Below the pieces are notes generated by a model. The model worked only from the letters and a program-made list of their open reading frames with translations. It was not told the origin of the DNA and ran no database searches. The translations under genes were made by a program, and so were the position numbers. From Mycobacterium branderi (GTDB taxonomy: Bacteria > Actinomycetota > Actinomycetes > Mycobacteriales > Mycobacteriaceae): DNA of 64,000 nucleotides. Positions 34,076 to 46,418 of the stretch are shown one piece after another; within the stretch, counting starts at the first letter, position 1, and the number at the start of each line of letters is the position of its first letter. Location of the stretch: NCBI RefSeq assembly GCF_010728725.1, contig NZ_AP022606.1, positions 4,154,001 through 4,218,000 of the forward strand. The letters are read 5' to 3'.

Positions 34076-34815
34076 AGGCCGACCGCCCGATACAGTTCGC
34101 CGATCTCGTTGCGACCCAAGGGGCGTACGCTGCCCGGACGCTGCTGTCCCAGCGATACCGCGCCGATGTCGGTTCGTACCAACGCCTGCACCGGGAAGCC
34201 TGCGGCGGCCAATAGCCGTCGCACAATGCGTTTGCGCCCTTCGTGCAGGGTGATCCGCACCAGGGTCTTGCCCGGAACGGTGTCGACCACGGCGAAATCG
34301 TCGACGGACGCCGGCCCGTCGTCCAATTCGATTCCGGCGCGCAGCTTCTTGCCCAGCCCGCGAGGCACCGCCCCGGCGACCGTGGCGACGTACGTCTTGG
34401 GCACCTCATAGGAGGGGTGCATCAGCCGGTGCGCCAGCTCCCCGTCATTGGTCAACAGGATCAGTCCCTCGGTGTCGGCATCCAACCGCCCGACGTGAAA
34501 AAGCTGCTGCTTTTGCTTGCCCCGCACCCGGTGCTCGACCAGATCGCCGATGCAGGGCCGGCCGCGATCGTCTGACATCGTCGAGTGCACACCGCGCGGC
34601 TTGTTGAGAGCGAGATACACCATCGAATCGTCGAGAACGATCCGCGTCCCGTCGACGCGGATCACCGACACATCCGGGTCGACCCGGGTGCCCAATTCGG
34701 TGACCAGCTGCCCGTCGACCTCGACGCGACCGTCGGTGATCATTCTCTCGGCGACCCGCCGTGACGCAATTCCGGCCTGCGACAACACTTTTTGCAGGCG
34801 CACACCGTCGGTCAT
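34072..34815 (-). CDS. rluB: 23S rRNA pseudouridine synthase (RluB-type)
   Basis: This 247-residue protein has an N-terminal S4 RNA-binding domain ([22 protein letters not shown]) and the RsuA/RluB catalytic core with [19 protein letters not shown], where the Asp after R-L is the catalytic residue. It should isomerise a uridine in 23S rRNA, as Rv1711 is expected to do. Both neighbours overlap by 4 bp. Confidence 0.93.
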   Translation of the reverse strand: MTDGVRLQKVLSQAGIASRRVAERMITDGRVEVDGQLVTELGTRVDPDVSVIRVDGTRIVLDDSMVYLALNKPRGVHSTMSDDRGRPCIGDLVEHRVRGKQKQQLFHVGRLDADTEGLILLTNDGELAHRLMHPSYEVPKTYVATVAGAVPRGLGKKLRAGIELDDGPASVDDFAVVDTVPGKTLVRITLHEGRKRIVRRLLAAAGFPVQALVRTDIGAVSLGQQRPGSVRPLGRNEIGELYRAVGL

Positions 34816-35537
34816 TCCTGGTCCACGTCGAACGACAGCGGCTCATCCGCCTCCGGCGTACCGGAGAGTTTGACGAATCGTGGTTCCTCGTCCAGCGATT
34901 CGCTCAGATCGTCGATCATGTCGACGTCGGGAAGCAGCGGCGCGATGTCGGGCAGGTCGGCCAGCGACGACAACCCCAGCCGCTCCAAAAACAGCTCGGT
35001 GGTGGCGAACGTTGTCGCGCCGGTATCGGCATCGGTGCCGGCCTCGGTGATCAGGCCGCGGGCCACCAGCGTGCGCATGACGGCGTCGCAGTTGACCCCG
35101 CGCACCGCGCTCACCCGTGCGCGGGTGACGGGCTGGCGGTAGGCCACGACGGCCAGCGTCTCAAGCGCGGCGCGGGTCAGCTTCGAACGTGAGCCGTCCA
35201 GCAGCAACCGCTCCACGTAGGGGGCGTAGCGGGCGCGGGTGTACATCCGCCAGCCGCCGCCGGCCTCGCGCAGGTCTATCCCGCTGTCGCGTTCGGTGAG
35301 CTCGTCGGCCATCAGCCGCAGCTTGGCGGCGATCCGGTACACCGGTTGCTCAGTGGCCGCGGCCAACGCCTCGACGGTCACCGGGGTATCGACGACCAGC
35401 AGCAGCGCCTCGAGCACCGCGCCGAGCTCGTCGTCGGGCAACTCCGGTGCGGTCGCGATCTCGAATAAGCGCCGCTCCTCCTCATCGCTGCGCTCTGCAT
35501 CGTCGTCGGCGCGAATACCCAGGTCAGGATCGGTCAT
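34812..35537 (-). CDS. scpB: Segregation and condensation protein B
   Basis: This 241-residue protein has the ScpB winged-helix pair (LGAVLEALLLVVDTPVTVEALA, then LLLDGSRSKLTRAALETLAVVAYRQPVTRARV). ScpB binds the ScpA kleisin on SMC and shapes the chromosome. An acidic N-terminus (ADDDAERSDEEE) and an acidic C-terminus flank the domains. It overlaps scpA upstream and rluB downstream by 4 bp. Confidence 0.95.
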   Translation of the reverse strand: MTDPDLGIRADDDAERSDEEERRLFEIATAPELPDDELGAVLEALLLVVDTPVTVEALAAATEQPVYRIAAKLRLMADELTERDSGIDLREAGGGWRMYTRARYAPYVERLLLDGSRSKLTRAALETLAVVAYRQPVTRARVSAVRGVNCDAVMRTLVARGLITEAGTDADTGATTFATTELFLERLGLSSLADLPDIAPLLPDVDMIDDLSESLDEEPRFVKLSGTPEADEPLSFDVDQE

Positions 35538-36337
35538 GATTCGTCTCGAATTTCCAGGTCTTCATTGGTCGGCCGTTCTCCGGTCCATGAAACCTGGAGC
35601 ACACCAAGCGGTTCTGACTGGTCGAATGCTACCGCCCGGGCCCGATACAGTTCGAGCAGCGCCAGGAACCGGCCGACGATCTCGATCGGCACCCGGCAGT
35701 CGGCCACCAGCTCCGAAAACGACGCCCACTGCCCGATCCCGCGTGACTCCAGCAGCGTCAGCAGCTGTCCGGCCTGCTCGGGCACCGACACCATCAGCTC
35801 GTGCAGATGCTCGGTGGCCACCGTCGGCACCGGCCGCGGGGTGAATGCGGCGGCGGCGATCTGCGCGAACCGCTCGGCGTCGACGCCCAGCATCACCTCG
35901 GGCAGCAGCCCGGCGAACCGGTCCTCCAGCGACACCGCCCGCGGATAGCTGCGCAGCGCGGCGGCCTCCAGCTCGGCGAACATCTGCGCGACGTGCTTGA
36001 ACGCCCGGTACTGCAGCAGCCGGGCGAACAGCAGGTCGCGCACCTCGAGTAGCGCCAGGTCCTCCTCGTCGTCGACCTGGCCGGACGGCAGCAGGCGCGC
36101 CGCTTTGAGATCGAGCAGCGTCGCGGCGATCACCAGGAATGCGGTGGTCTCCTCCAGGCCCAACTCGGGGCCGATCGCGCGGGTGTAGGCGATGAAGTCG
36201 TCAGTGACCCGATGCAGTGCCACCTCGGTGACGTCGAGGCGGTGCGCGAAGATCAGCTGCAGCAGCAGGTCGAACGGCCCCTCGAAGTTGGTCAGCCTGA
36301 CCTGAAAACCGGTGGCAGCCGTTTCGGTATCGCTCAC
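35534..36337 (-). CDS. scpA: Segregation and condensation protein A (kleisin)
   Basis: This 267-residue protein starts with the kleisin helix FQVRLTNFEGPFDLLLQLI and continues with HRLDVTEVALHRVTDDFIAY. The C-terminal winged helix (LVADCRVPIEIVGRFLALLELYRARAV) binds the SMC head. GTG at 36337 is chosen because it overlaps the parA stop in a GTGA junction and the kleisin helix starts within 15 residues. It works with ScpB and SMC in chromosome condensation. Confidence 0.95.
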   Translation of the reverse strand: MSDTETAATGFQVRLTNFEGPFDLLLQLIFAHRLDVTEVALHRVTDDFIAYTRAIGPELGLEETTAFLVIAATLLDLKAARLLPSGQVDDEEDLALLEVRDLLFARLLQYRAFKHVAQMFAELEAAALRSYPRAVSLEDRFAGLLPEVMLGVDAERFAQIAAAAFTPRPVPTVATEHLHELMVSVPEQAGQLLTLLESRGIGQWASFSELVADCRVPIEIVGRFLALLELYRARAVAFDQSEPLGVLQVSWTGERPTNEDLEIRDES

Positions 36338-37197
36338 GCGCCGAACCGGGCGATGACCTCGCGGGCCAGCGAGCGGTACGCCTGTGCACCGGCCGATTTC
36401 GGCGCCCATGTGGTGATCGGTTCGCCGGCGACGCTGGTCTCCGGGAAGCGGACTGTCCGGGTGATGACCGTGTCGAACACCAGGTCGCCGAACCGCTCCA
36501 CCACGCGGGCCATCACCTCGCGGGAGTTGACGGTCCGCGGGTCGAAGCGAGTGATCAGGATGCCGCTGATCTCGAGCTTGGGGTTGAGCCGGTCGCGCAC
36601 CTTGTCGACGGTGTCGGTCAAAAGCGCCAGGCCCCGCAGCGAGAAGTATTCGCATTCGGTGGGAATGATGACGCCGTCGGAGCCGGCCAGCCCGTTGACG
36701 GTGAGCAGGCCCAGCGACGGCTGGCAGTCGATCAACACGTAGTCGTAGCGATCCAGCACGGGGTGCAGGGCACGGGCCAGCGTCTGCTCGCGACCCACCT
36801 CGTTGACCAGCTGGATCTCCGCTGCCGACAGATCGATGTTGGACGGCACCAGATCCATGTGCTTGACCCGGGTGTGGACCAGCACATCGTCGACCGACAC
36901 CCGCGGTTCGACCAGCAGGTTGTGGATGGTGTGGTCCAGTTCGTAGTGCGGCACGCCCAGACCCGCCGACAGCGCACCCTGCGGATCCATGTCCACCAGC
37001 AGCACGCGGCGGCCGTAGTCGGCCAGCGCGGCGCCCAGGTTGATCGCCGACGTGGTCTTGCCGACGCCGCCCTTCTGGTTGCACATCGCGACGACCTTTG
37101 CCGGCCCGTGCGCGGTCTTGGGTTTGGGTTCCGGAATTGTCCGCGGCGGCCGCCCGGTCAGGCCGACCTCGGCGCCGCTGTCGGCGTCGTCAGTCAT
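36334..37197 (-). CDS. ParA/Soj-family ATPase
   Basis: This 287-residue protein has the deviant Walker A motif CNQKGGVGKTTSAINL near residue 38, a switch region RVLLVDMDPQGALS and the Walker B region YDYVLIDCQPSLGLL. It corresponds to Rv1708, a ParA paralogue coded with scpAB rather than with parB at the origin. ATG 37197 is used; the long upstream in-frame extension looks non-coding. A role in positioning the chromosome or condensin is inferred from context. Confidence 0.92.
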   Translation of the reverse strand: MTDDADSGAEVGLTGRPPRTIPEPKPKTAHGPAKVVAMCNQKGGVGKTTSAINLGAALADYGRRVLLVDMDPQGALSAGLGVPHYELDHTIHNLLVEPRVSVDDVLVHTRVKHMDLVPSNIDLSAAEIQLVNEVGREQTLARALHPVLDRYDYVLIDCQPSLGLLTVNGLAGSDGVIIPTECEYFSLRGLALLTDTVDKVRDRLNPKLEISGILITRFDPRTVNSREVMARVVERFGDLVFDTVITRTVRFPETSVAGEPITTWAPKSAGAQAYRSLAREVIARFGA

Positions 37198-37318
37198 GCC
37201 CAGAGCGTTCGGGTAGTGGCGGACATCGCAGGAAAGTGTAGCGGTTTTGCGGGTTTGCGCCGGAAGACCCGCAGGCAAGGTAACCAGCGAATTCACGCGA
37301 CGACTAGCGTGGTGTCTC

Positions 37319-38074
37319 ATGGGCCTCAAACAACGCATTCCGTTACTGCGGTGGTCGGTCTGGCGGATGGCGACCGGTGCCCGCAACATCACCACGACCG
37401 GCCAGATCGGCGACGGGCGTGAGGCTGCGGCCGTCGCCTACGTGCTGGACAACGCCCGTGCCGGGGACATCGACGACGTGCTGGCCACCATCGACCGGTT
37501 TGCCTACGAGAAGTCGCTGCTGATCAACGTCGGCGACGAGAAGGGCAAGCTGCTCGACGCCGCCGTCCGGCGAGCCGACCCGAAGCTGGCGCTGGAGCTG
37601 GGCACCTACTGCGGCTACGGCGCGCTGCGGATCGCCCGCGCTGCTCCGACCGCCAAGGTGTACTCCGTCGAGCTCGCCGAAGCCAACGCCGTCAACGCCC
37701 GGCAGATCTGGGCGCATGCCGGCGTCGCCGACCGGGTGACGTGCGTGGTGGGCACGCTCGGCGACGGCGGGCGCACGCTGGAGGCGCTGGCCGCCGAGCA
37801 CGGGTTTACCGCGGGCGCGGTGGACTTTCTGTTCCTCGACCACGACAAGGACGCCTACCTGACTGACCTGCAGAGCATCCTCGACCGCGGCTGGCTGCAT
37901 CCCGGTTCGATCGTGGTCGCCGACAACGTCAAAGTGCCCGGCGCGCCGCGCTACCGCGAGTACATGCGCCGCCAGCAGGGCACGCTATGGAACACCGTCG
38001 AGCACAAGGCGCACCTGGAGTACCAGAGCTTGGTCTCGGATCTGGTGTTGGAGTCGGAATACCTGGGCAGCTAG
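37319..38074 (+). CDS. Class I O-methyltransferase (COMT-like)
   Basis: This 251-residue protein has the catechol-O-methyltransferase fold: LLINVGDEKGKLLDAAV, motif I ALELGTYCGYGALRIA, SVELAEANAVNARQIW, and DFLFLDHDKDAYLTDL with metal-binding acids. It resembles Rv1703c (from memory). ATG 37319 is chosen as the first Met with a sensible N-terminus, and promoter DNA should lie in the 121 bp up to parA. It is one of the few plus-strand genes within the conserved minus-strand block. Confidence 0.87.
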   Translation: MGLKQRIPLLRWSVWRMATGARNITTTGQIGDGREAAAVAYVLDNARAGDIDDVLATIDRFAYEKSLLINVGDEKGKLLDAAVRRADPKLALELGTYCGYGALRIARAAPTAKVYSVELAEANAVNARQIWAHAGVADRVTCVVGTLGDGGRTLEALAAEHGFTAGAVDFLFLDHDKDAYLTDLQSILDRGWLHPGSIVVADNVKVPGAPRYREYMRRQQGTLWNTVEHKAHLEYQSLVSDLVLESEYLGS

Positions 38075-39018
38075 CTACCGCGCCCGCGGGTGGGCGCCGG
38101 CCCAGACTTCGCGCAGTGCGTGCACGGTGACCAGCGTGTAGATCTGCGTCGTCGTCACCGAGGCGTGGCCCAGCAACTCCTGCACCACACGCACGTCGGC
38201 GCCGCCGTCGAGCAGATGGGTGGCGAACGAGTGCCGCAGCGTGTGCGGCGACACCCCCGAGGTGATGCCGGCACGCTCGGCGGCGTCCTGCAGCACCTGC
38301 CACGCGCTTTGCCGCGACAACCGGCCGCCGCGGGCATTGAGGAAGATGGCGGGCGTGCCGCGCCCGCGGCGCGCCAGATCCGGCCGGCCCCGCACCAGGT
38401 AGGCGTCCAGCGCCTGCACGGCCGGGCGGCCCACCGGCACCAGCCGCTGCTTGCCGCCCTTGCCGCGCAGCAGCACCGAGCGGTCGTGGGTGTCGACGTC
38501 GTCGACGTCGAGTCCGACCGCTTCGGAAATCCGCGCGCCTGTCGAGTACAGCAGTTCCAGCAGCGCCCGGTTGCGCAGAGTCAGCGGCCCGTCCGACGGT
38601 CCGTCGCCGCCCGCGCCGTCCAGCAGCGCCGAAACCTCTTCGACGGACAGGCTTTTCGGCAGCCGGCGCCCCGGCGTCGGCGGCTTGACGGCGCGCGCCA
38701 CATCCAGTTCGGCCAGTCCTTCCGCCGCGGCGAACCGATGCAGGCCGCGCACCGCGATGAGCGTCCGCGCCGCCGACACGGCTGACAGCGGCGCGACGCC
38801 CGCTTCCGGGTTTCCCTGCCGCAGCGCCACCAGGAAATCGCTGACGTCGTCCTCGGTGACCTTGGCCAAATCGTCGATGCCGCGCTGCCCCAGGTGCTCG
38901 GAGTAGCGGCGTAAGTCGCGACGGTACGAGCTCAACGTGTTGGCCGCCACGCCCCGCTCGATCGTCAGATGGTCGAGGTAACCCTGCAGCTGCGACTCCA
39001 GCGGCGGCGCCAACGTGG

Positions 39019-39022
<4 letters not shown>
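38075..39022 (-). CDS. xerD: Tyrosine recombinase XerD
   Basis: This 315-residue protein has an N-terminal SAM-like core-binding domain ([24 protein letters not shown]) and the catalytic set Arg in [12 protein letters not shown], Lys in [34 protein letters not shown] with the nucleophile Tyr. It resolves chromosome dimers at dif with XerC and FtsK. It overlaps the NUDIX gene upstream by 4 bp and ends at the base after the opposing methyltransferase stop. Confidence 0.95.
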
Positions 39023-41443
<2,421 letters not shown>

Positions 41444-41489
41444 CTAACACTGACCCCGCGGGCCGGTCGCTGACACGCCCGGCCGAGAA

Positions 41490-42431
41490 CTACTGCGCGA
41501 CGGTGAGGGCCCCGGCGCCGTGACCGATGCCGTACTGGCCGGTGTGTCCGCCGTTGACCAGGTCGGCCAGCCCCAGGATGGCGGTGATTCGCCCGGGTTC
41601 GGCGTCCACGTCGTCGACGGTGCTGATCGCCGAGGCGACGCCGGCGTCGGCGCGGGCCACCGCCACCGCGGCCGTTCCGACCGACGACCCGTCGCGCCCG
41701 GCCAGCACCACGCCCGAACCGTGCGGGGCCAGCGCCGCGGCGAACCGTGCCACGGTGGCGCCCTGGTTGCCGGCGTCGTCGCCGAGGCCACCGCCGGTGA
41801 TCACCAGCGCGGCGTTGGATGCCCCGATGTGCTGGTCGCGGTAGGCGATAAATCCGGTGTCGCGCAGCGCCGCCAGCACGGTGTCGCGCTGGGTGTCGTC
41901 GACGGGCGGAACCGCCGGATCCCGGTTGAGCAGCAAGGCGATACCCAGCAGGTCGCCGGCCTGCGAGCCCTGGTCCACCAGCCTGGTACTCAACTGGGCG
42001 CCCGCCGGCACGATCGACGAGTTCACCACCGACCGCAGTTTCTCCGCTGAGTTGGCGTCGACGAACTCCTGTGTCAGCGACACCGTGCCGGTGACCGCGC
42101 CCCCGGCCTGACCGATGACCTTCGACAGCGCGTCGACGTCGTCGTCGTGTGCGTCGGGGGTGCGGAAGACGACGACGGATTTGCCGCTCAGCGCGTCGTG
42201 AACAATCCGTCCCGCCATCTGTGCGTCGAAAGCGTTTGCCGCGGTGAGCTTTTCATTCAAGACGTTCTTCTGGTCGTTCAGCGAGTCAATCTGGGAGTGC
42301 AGATCCCGCTTCTCCTCGCGCAGTCCCGACAGCAGCGTGTCCGACAGCACGCCCGAGCCCAGGACGACTCCGACCGCCAGCGCAAGGAACACCGCGGCCA
42401 GCGAAATCGCATGCTGCCGTAGGGAAATCAC
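41490..42431 (-). CDS. mctB: MctB/SteB family envelope protein
   Basis: This 313-residue protein has a single N-terminal span (LAAVFLALAVGVVLGSGVL, about 11-29), then a coiled coil (LREEKRDLHSQIDSLNDQ), then an extracytoplasmic domain rich in Ala/Gly/Asp. It matches Rv1698, described as copper transporter MctB, whose corynebacterial relative SteB works with SteA in daughter-cell separation (established for those proteins, applied here by homology). GTG at 42431 lies 4 bp after steA. Confidence 0.9.
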   Translation of the reverse strand: MISLRQHAISLAAVFLALAVGVVLGSGVLSDTLLSGLREEKRDLHSQIDSLNDQKNVLNEKLTAANAFDAQMAGRIVHDALSGKSVVVFRTPDAHDDDVDALSKVIGQAGGAVTGTVSLTQEFVDANSAEKLRSVVNSSIVPAGAQLSTRLVDQGSQAGDLLGIALLLNRDPAVPPVDDTQRDTVLAALRDTGFIAYRDQHIGASNAALVITGGGLGDDAGNQGATVARFAAALAPHGSGVVLAGRDGSSVGTAAVAVARADAGVASAISTVDDVDAEPGRITAILGLADLVNGGHTGQYGIGHGAGALTVAQ

Positions 42432-42435
42432 TGTT

Positions 42436-43617
42436 CTAGCGGACCCAGCCCTGGACCCAGAGCGAGAATCGGTTCCAATACTCGACCACCCAGTGCATCA
42501 CGAGGGCATCAGTACGTGAGACCCACAGCATGATGCTGACCGCGATCAGCATCGCCAGCACCAGGAATGCGATGGCACCGGCCGAAATCCGGTTGCGGTA
42601 CAAGGTGGCAACGGCCTTGGCGTCCACCAGCTTTTCTCCTACCCGCAGCCGGGTCAAAAACGTCGACGGGTTGCTCTGCTGGCGGGTCCGGTCGAAGAAA
42701 GTCTCGATATTGGCGGTATGCCCCGCGGTCACCAGCAACGCAGCACCGTGATGGTCGGCCAAGAGCAGCGCCAGGTCCATGGGGGAACCGGCAGCCGGGA
42801 ACGTCATTGCGCCGACACCGAGGTCCTGGATGCGCTCCAGGCCGGGCGCGTGGCCGTCGGCGTCGGCCGGCAACACCACCTGCGCGCCACATTTGAGAAC
42901 GTCGACGCTCATTTGGCTCGGGTCGCCGACGATGATCTGTGGGCGATAACCCGCCTTGCGCACCACGTCGGCGCCGGTGCCGACGCCGATCAGCACGGGT
43001 TGGTATTCCTTGATGAACGGCTTGAGGCGCTTGAGGTCCTCCTCGGCGTGCGGCTCGTCGCCGACTAACACGACGTGCCGGCGGCGCAGGTCGACGTCGA
43101 CGTCGGGGATGCCGATTCCGTCGATCAGCAGCGGGCTTTCACTACGGATGAACTCAATCGTGTTGCCCGCGAAAGCTTCCAGGTGTGCCACCAACCCGCT
43201 CTTGGCCTCCTGCATCAGGTCGGCGATCTCGTGGTCGGTGCGCTCCGTGCCCCGGACCAGCCGCCGATCGCCGGAGTAAACCCCGCCGTTGTACAGCCGG
43301 ATCTTCGCGCCGTCCTTGACCTTCTTGAAGACCTCGGGTCCCGTCTCGTCGATCAGCGTGACACCGTTTGCCACCAACACCTCTGGACCCTGATTGGGGT
43401 AGCGCCCCGACACCGAGGGGGACGCGTTGACGACGGCCGCGATCTCGGCGTCGACGAGCGCGTCGGCGGTGATCCGGTCCAGATCCAACACGTCGAGCAC
43501 CACGATGTCGCCGGGGCATACGCGTCGCAGCAGCCGGTCGATGTCGCGGTCGACTCGGGCGGTGCCGACGACACCCGGCCGCTCGGTGTTACGGGACAAA
43601 AGCGCTGACATCTTCAT
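42436..43617 (-). CDS. steA: SteA-like cytokinetic ring protein
   Basis: This 393-residue protein has a cytoplasmic body with a thiamin-pyrophosphokinase-like segment (VLVGDEPHAEEDLKRLKPF, then VGDPSQMSVDVLKCGAQVVLP) and a C-terminal span (AIAFLVLAMLIAVSIMLWV). Corynebacterial SteA forms a complex with SteB that controls peptidoglycan cleavage at division. The pairing with the mctB/steB gene 4 bp downstream supports the same role here. ATG 43617 gives the standard MKMSALLSRN start. Confidence 0.9.
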   Translation of the reverse strand: MKMSALLSRNTERPGVVGTARVDRDIDRLLRRVCPGDIVVLDVLDLDRITADALVDAEIAAVVNASPSVSGRYPNQGPEVLVANGVTLIDETGPEVFKKVKDGAKIRLYNGGVYSGDRRLVRGTERTDHEIADLMQEAKSGLVAHLEAFAGNTIEFIRSESPLLIDGIGIPDVDVDLRRRHVVLVGDEPHAEEDLKRLKPFIKEYQPVLIGVGTGADVVRKAGYRPQIIVGDPSQMSVDVLKCGAQVVLPADADGHAPGLERIQDLGVGAMTFPAAGSPMDLALLLADHHGAALLVTAGHTANIETFFDRTRQQSNPSTFLTRLRVGEKLVDAKAVATLYRNRISAGAIAFLVLAMLIAVSIMLWVSRTDALVMHWVVEYWNRFSLWVQGWVR

Positions 43618-43719
43618 GCGGCGATTCTGTCGGTGAAGGCGTGACCAAGCGTGGAGGCGCGCCGTAACAGGAGCCTCAGAAGTTGTATCTTGTCACAGCT
43701 GTCACAGCATGAGAACTGT
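43618..43719 (-). promoter_or_regulatory. steA-recN intergenic DNA with TGTGACA direct repeat
   Basis: In the steA reading direction the sequence contains TGTGACA-GC-TGTGACA followed by AGATACAACT. This is the probable promoter of the steA-mctB unit, with TACAAC as a candidate -10. The repeat may be a regulator site. No terminator hairpin after recN is obvious. Confidence 0.35.
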
Positions 43720-45492
43720 TCAGGTTGCGATCCGGTCACATTGCGCGGCGTCGAGCAGTTCGCGGGCGTGGGCGCGCCCGCTGTCGGACTCACCGAGCCC
43801 GGCCAGCATCCTGGCCAGTTCGGCCACCCGCTCGTCGCCGTCGAGGCGCCGTACGCCGCTGGCGCCGTCCCGCCCGGTGCTGTCCACCATCAGGTGCACG
43901 TCGGCGTAGGCGGCCACCTGCGGCAAATGCGTCACGACGATCACCTGCTGGCTGCGGGCCAACCGCGCCAGCCGGCGACCGATCTGCACCGCCGCCCGGC
44001 CACCGACGCCGGCGTCGACCTCGTCGAACACCATCGTGGTGCCCGCGGTCTGTTTTCGCGATGTCGCCAGCACAACCTCCAAGGCCAGCATCACCCGGGA
44101 CAGCTCGCCGCCGGACGCGCTTTTGGACAACGGCAGCACCGTCATGCCGCGGTGTGCGGCGAAGCCGAACTCGACCTGGTCGGTGCCGTCCCCGCCGGCA
44201 TGCACGCGCGCTCCCGAGGAGAGCGTCAGCGCCGCGGGGTCGTCGTCACCGGCGGACAGGGTTGTCACGGTGATCGTGAACTCGGCGTCGCCCATCGCCA
44301 GGCCCGACAGTTCGGCGGTGACCGCTTTGGCCAGTCGCTTGGCCGCTTGGCCGCGAGCCTTGCTGAGATCGGCTGCGGCGTCGGCTAATTGGACCGCCAA
44401 TTCATCGACGCGGCGCTGCAGTCCGGTCAACGCCTCTTCGGAAACGTCCAAGTGGGCCAGCCGCTCTCGCGATTCGCGGGCCCACGCCAGCACCCCGTCG
44501 ATATCGGCGGCGTATTTGCGGGTCAGCGTGCGCAACTCGGCCTGTCGGGCGAGCTTGGTGTCCAATGCGCTGGCATCGGCGGGCAGCGCATCCAGGTATG
44601 CGCCCAGCTCGCGAGCCGCATCGGAGACCACCGTCAGCGCCTCCTCGAGTTGAGCGGCCAGCTCGTGCAGCGTCGTGTCGTCGGTCGACTCCAAGGCCGC
44701 CTTGGCCCGGGCCAGGCAGTCGGACGCCGAGGCGGGCCCGGATTCCGCGGTGTCCTCGGCCGCTCCCGACAACGCCGCACGGGCGCCGGCGGCCGCCTCA
44801 CGCAACGCATCCAGTTCGGAGAGCCGGCGAATGTCGTCGATCAGCGCGTCGTCCTCACCGGGCGCCGGGTCCACCGTGTCGATCTCGTGCAGAGCGAATT
44901 TCAGCCGATCGGCCTCCTGCGCCAATTCGCGCGCCCGGTCGGTGCGGTCGATGAGGTCGCGCCGCGCCGACAGCCACGCGTCGCGCAGTTTGCGGTATCG
45001 CTCCAGCCGCGCACCGACGTCTGCGAACCGGTCGAGCGCAGCGCGCTGCTCGTCGGGCCGCATCAGGCGCAGCTGATCGTTTTGCCCATGCAGGGTAAGC
45101 AATTCCGCCGTGAAACCGCTCAGCGACTTGGCCGGCACGCTGCGGCCGCCGAGGTAGGCGCGTGACGGCCCGTCGCGGCTGACCGAACGCAGCGCGATCA
45201 CGCTGCCGTCCTCGTCGCGCTCCGCCCCGGCTGCGTCGAGAATCTCGTCGATGCGTGACGCCGCGGCCTCGTCGAGATCGACTGTGCTGAAACGACCTTC
45301 GACGACGGCCCGGCCGGCCCCGGAACGCACCCGGGTCGCGTCGGCGCGTGCGCCGCCCAGCAAGTGCAGCCCGGTGACCACCATGGTCTTTCCGGTGCCC
45401 GTTTCGCCGGTCAGCACCGTCAGGCCGCGGTCGAACTCGGCCGTCGCGACGCTGATGGCGCCGAGCGACTCGATCCGTATTTCGGTCAGCAC
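43720..45492 (-). CDS. recN: DNA repair protein RecN
   Basis: This 590-residue SMC-like protein has a Walker A GETGTGKTMVV near residue 33, long coiled-coil arms, the ABC signature SASGGELSRVMLALE and Walker B TTMVFDEVDAGVGGRAA. It acts in double-strand-break repair. GTG at 45492 is chosen because it gives the canonical MLTEIRIESLGAI start, 2 bp after the nadK stop. The length is typical. Confidence 0.96.
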   Translation of the reverse strand: MLTEIRIESLGAISVATAEFDRGLTVLTGETGTGKTMVVTGLHLLGGARADATRVRSGAGRAVVEGRFSTVDLDEAAASRIDEILDAAGAERDEDGSVIALRSVSRDGPSRAYLGGRSVPAKSLSGFTAELLTLHGQNDQLRLMRPDEQRAALDRFADVGARLERYRKLRDAWLSARRDLIDRTDRARELAQEADRLKFALHEIDTVDPAPGEDDALIDDIRRLSELDALREAAAGARAALSGAAEDTAESGPASASDCLARAKAALESTDDTTLHELAAQLEEALTVVSDAARELGAYLDALPADASALDTKLARQAELRTLTRKYAADIDGVLAWARESRERLAHLDVSEEALTGLQRRVDELAVQLADAAADLSKARGQAAKRLAKAVTAELSGLAMGDAEFTITVTTLSAGDDDPAALTLSSGARVHAGGDGTDQVEFGFAAHRGMTVLPLSKSASGGELSRVMLALEVVLATSRKQTAGTTMVFDEVDAGVGGRAAVQIGRRLARLARSQQVIVVTHLPQVAAYADVHLMVDSTGRDGASGVRRLDGDERVAELARMLAGLGESDSGRAHARELLDAAQCDRIAT

Positions 45493-45494
45493 GG

Positions 45495-46418
45495 TTATTG
45501 CCCGCGCCAGCCGGTGACCGGCAGCCGGAACTTTCGCACCAAACGGTCGGTGAACGGCGCACTGTCCAACCGCGCCCATTTCACCGCCGTCTCACATCTC
45601 GTCACCTCGAGCCGTCCGCCCGCGGGCACCAACATTTCGCGGCGGCCGTCGCAGAACACCAGCGCGTCGTGCCCGCCCGCCTCGACTTCGATGGCGACGG
45701 TAGCCTCCGGGCTGGTGACCATCGGCCTGGCGAACAGCGCGTGAGCGTTGTTGGGCACCACCAGGATTGCCTCCAGGTCCGGCCACAGCACCGGCCCGCC
45801 GGCGGAGAATGCGTAGGCGGTGGATCCCGTCGGCGTCGACACCAGCACCCCGTCACACCCGAACGTTGACACCGGCCGACCGTCGACCTCGACGACCACC
45901 CCGAGCACCCCGAGACGTGGGCCCTTCTCCAGGCTGGCGTCGTTGAGCGCCCATCCGCGATCGATGACCCGGCCTTCGACGCGCACCGCGACGTCCAGCG
46001 TCAGCCGCTCCTCCACCCGGTACGTGCGGGCGATGACATGCTCGAGTGCGGTGTCGATGTGCTCCGCCTCCGCTTCGGCCAAAAAGCCGATGCGGCCCAG
46101 GTTTACGCCCAACACCGGAATGCTCGCGTTGCGTGCCAGCTCGGCTGCCCGCAAGAAGGTGCCGTCGCCGCCGAGCACGATCACCAGTTCGCAGCCGTCG
46201 GCGGCGTGCGGATCGGCGTCGACCACATCGATGTCGACGCCCAACGCCCGCATGTCGTCGGGCGCCAGGTGCAGCGATCCCCGGTCGACCGCTTCGGCCG
46301 ACAGCATGCGCAGCCCAATACCGTTGTCGCCCAGCACTTTCTCGACGCGACGTGCAGTCTCGGTGGCCTCCTCGCGGCCGGTGTGCACCACCAGCAGGAC
46401 CGTGCGTTCCTTGGTCAT
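45495..46418 (-). CDS. nadK: NAD kinase
   Basis: This 307-residue protein has the [11 protein letters not shown] motif near residue 81, the [12 protein letters not shown] segment and [20 protein letters not shown]. It makes NADP from NAD using ATP or polyphosphate (Rv1695 PpnK). The ATG overlaps the tlyA stop by 4 bp and recN begins 2 bp after its stop, giving the conserved tlyA-nadK-recN unit. Confidence 0.97.
   Translation of the reverse strand: MTKERTVLLVVHTGREEATETARRVEKVLGDNGIGLRMLSAEAVDRGSLHLAPDDMRALGVDIDVVDADPHAADGCELVIVLGGDGTFLRAAELARNASIPVLGVNLGRIGFLAEAEAEHIDTALEHVIARTYRVEERLTLDVAVRVEGRVIDRGWALNDASLEKGPRLGVLGVVVEVDGRPVSTFGCDGVLVSTPTGSTAYAFSAGGPVLWPDLEAILVVPNNAHALFARPMVTSPEATVAIEVEAGGHDALVFCDGRREMLVPAGGRLEVTRCETAVKWARLDSAPFTDRLVRKFRLPVTGWRGQ

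Noticed and set aside
36338..37084. Long in-frame N-terminal extension of scpA
   Set aside because: The extension is the parA gene read in another frame; the GTG at 36337 with a 4-bp overlap is the natural start.
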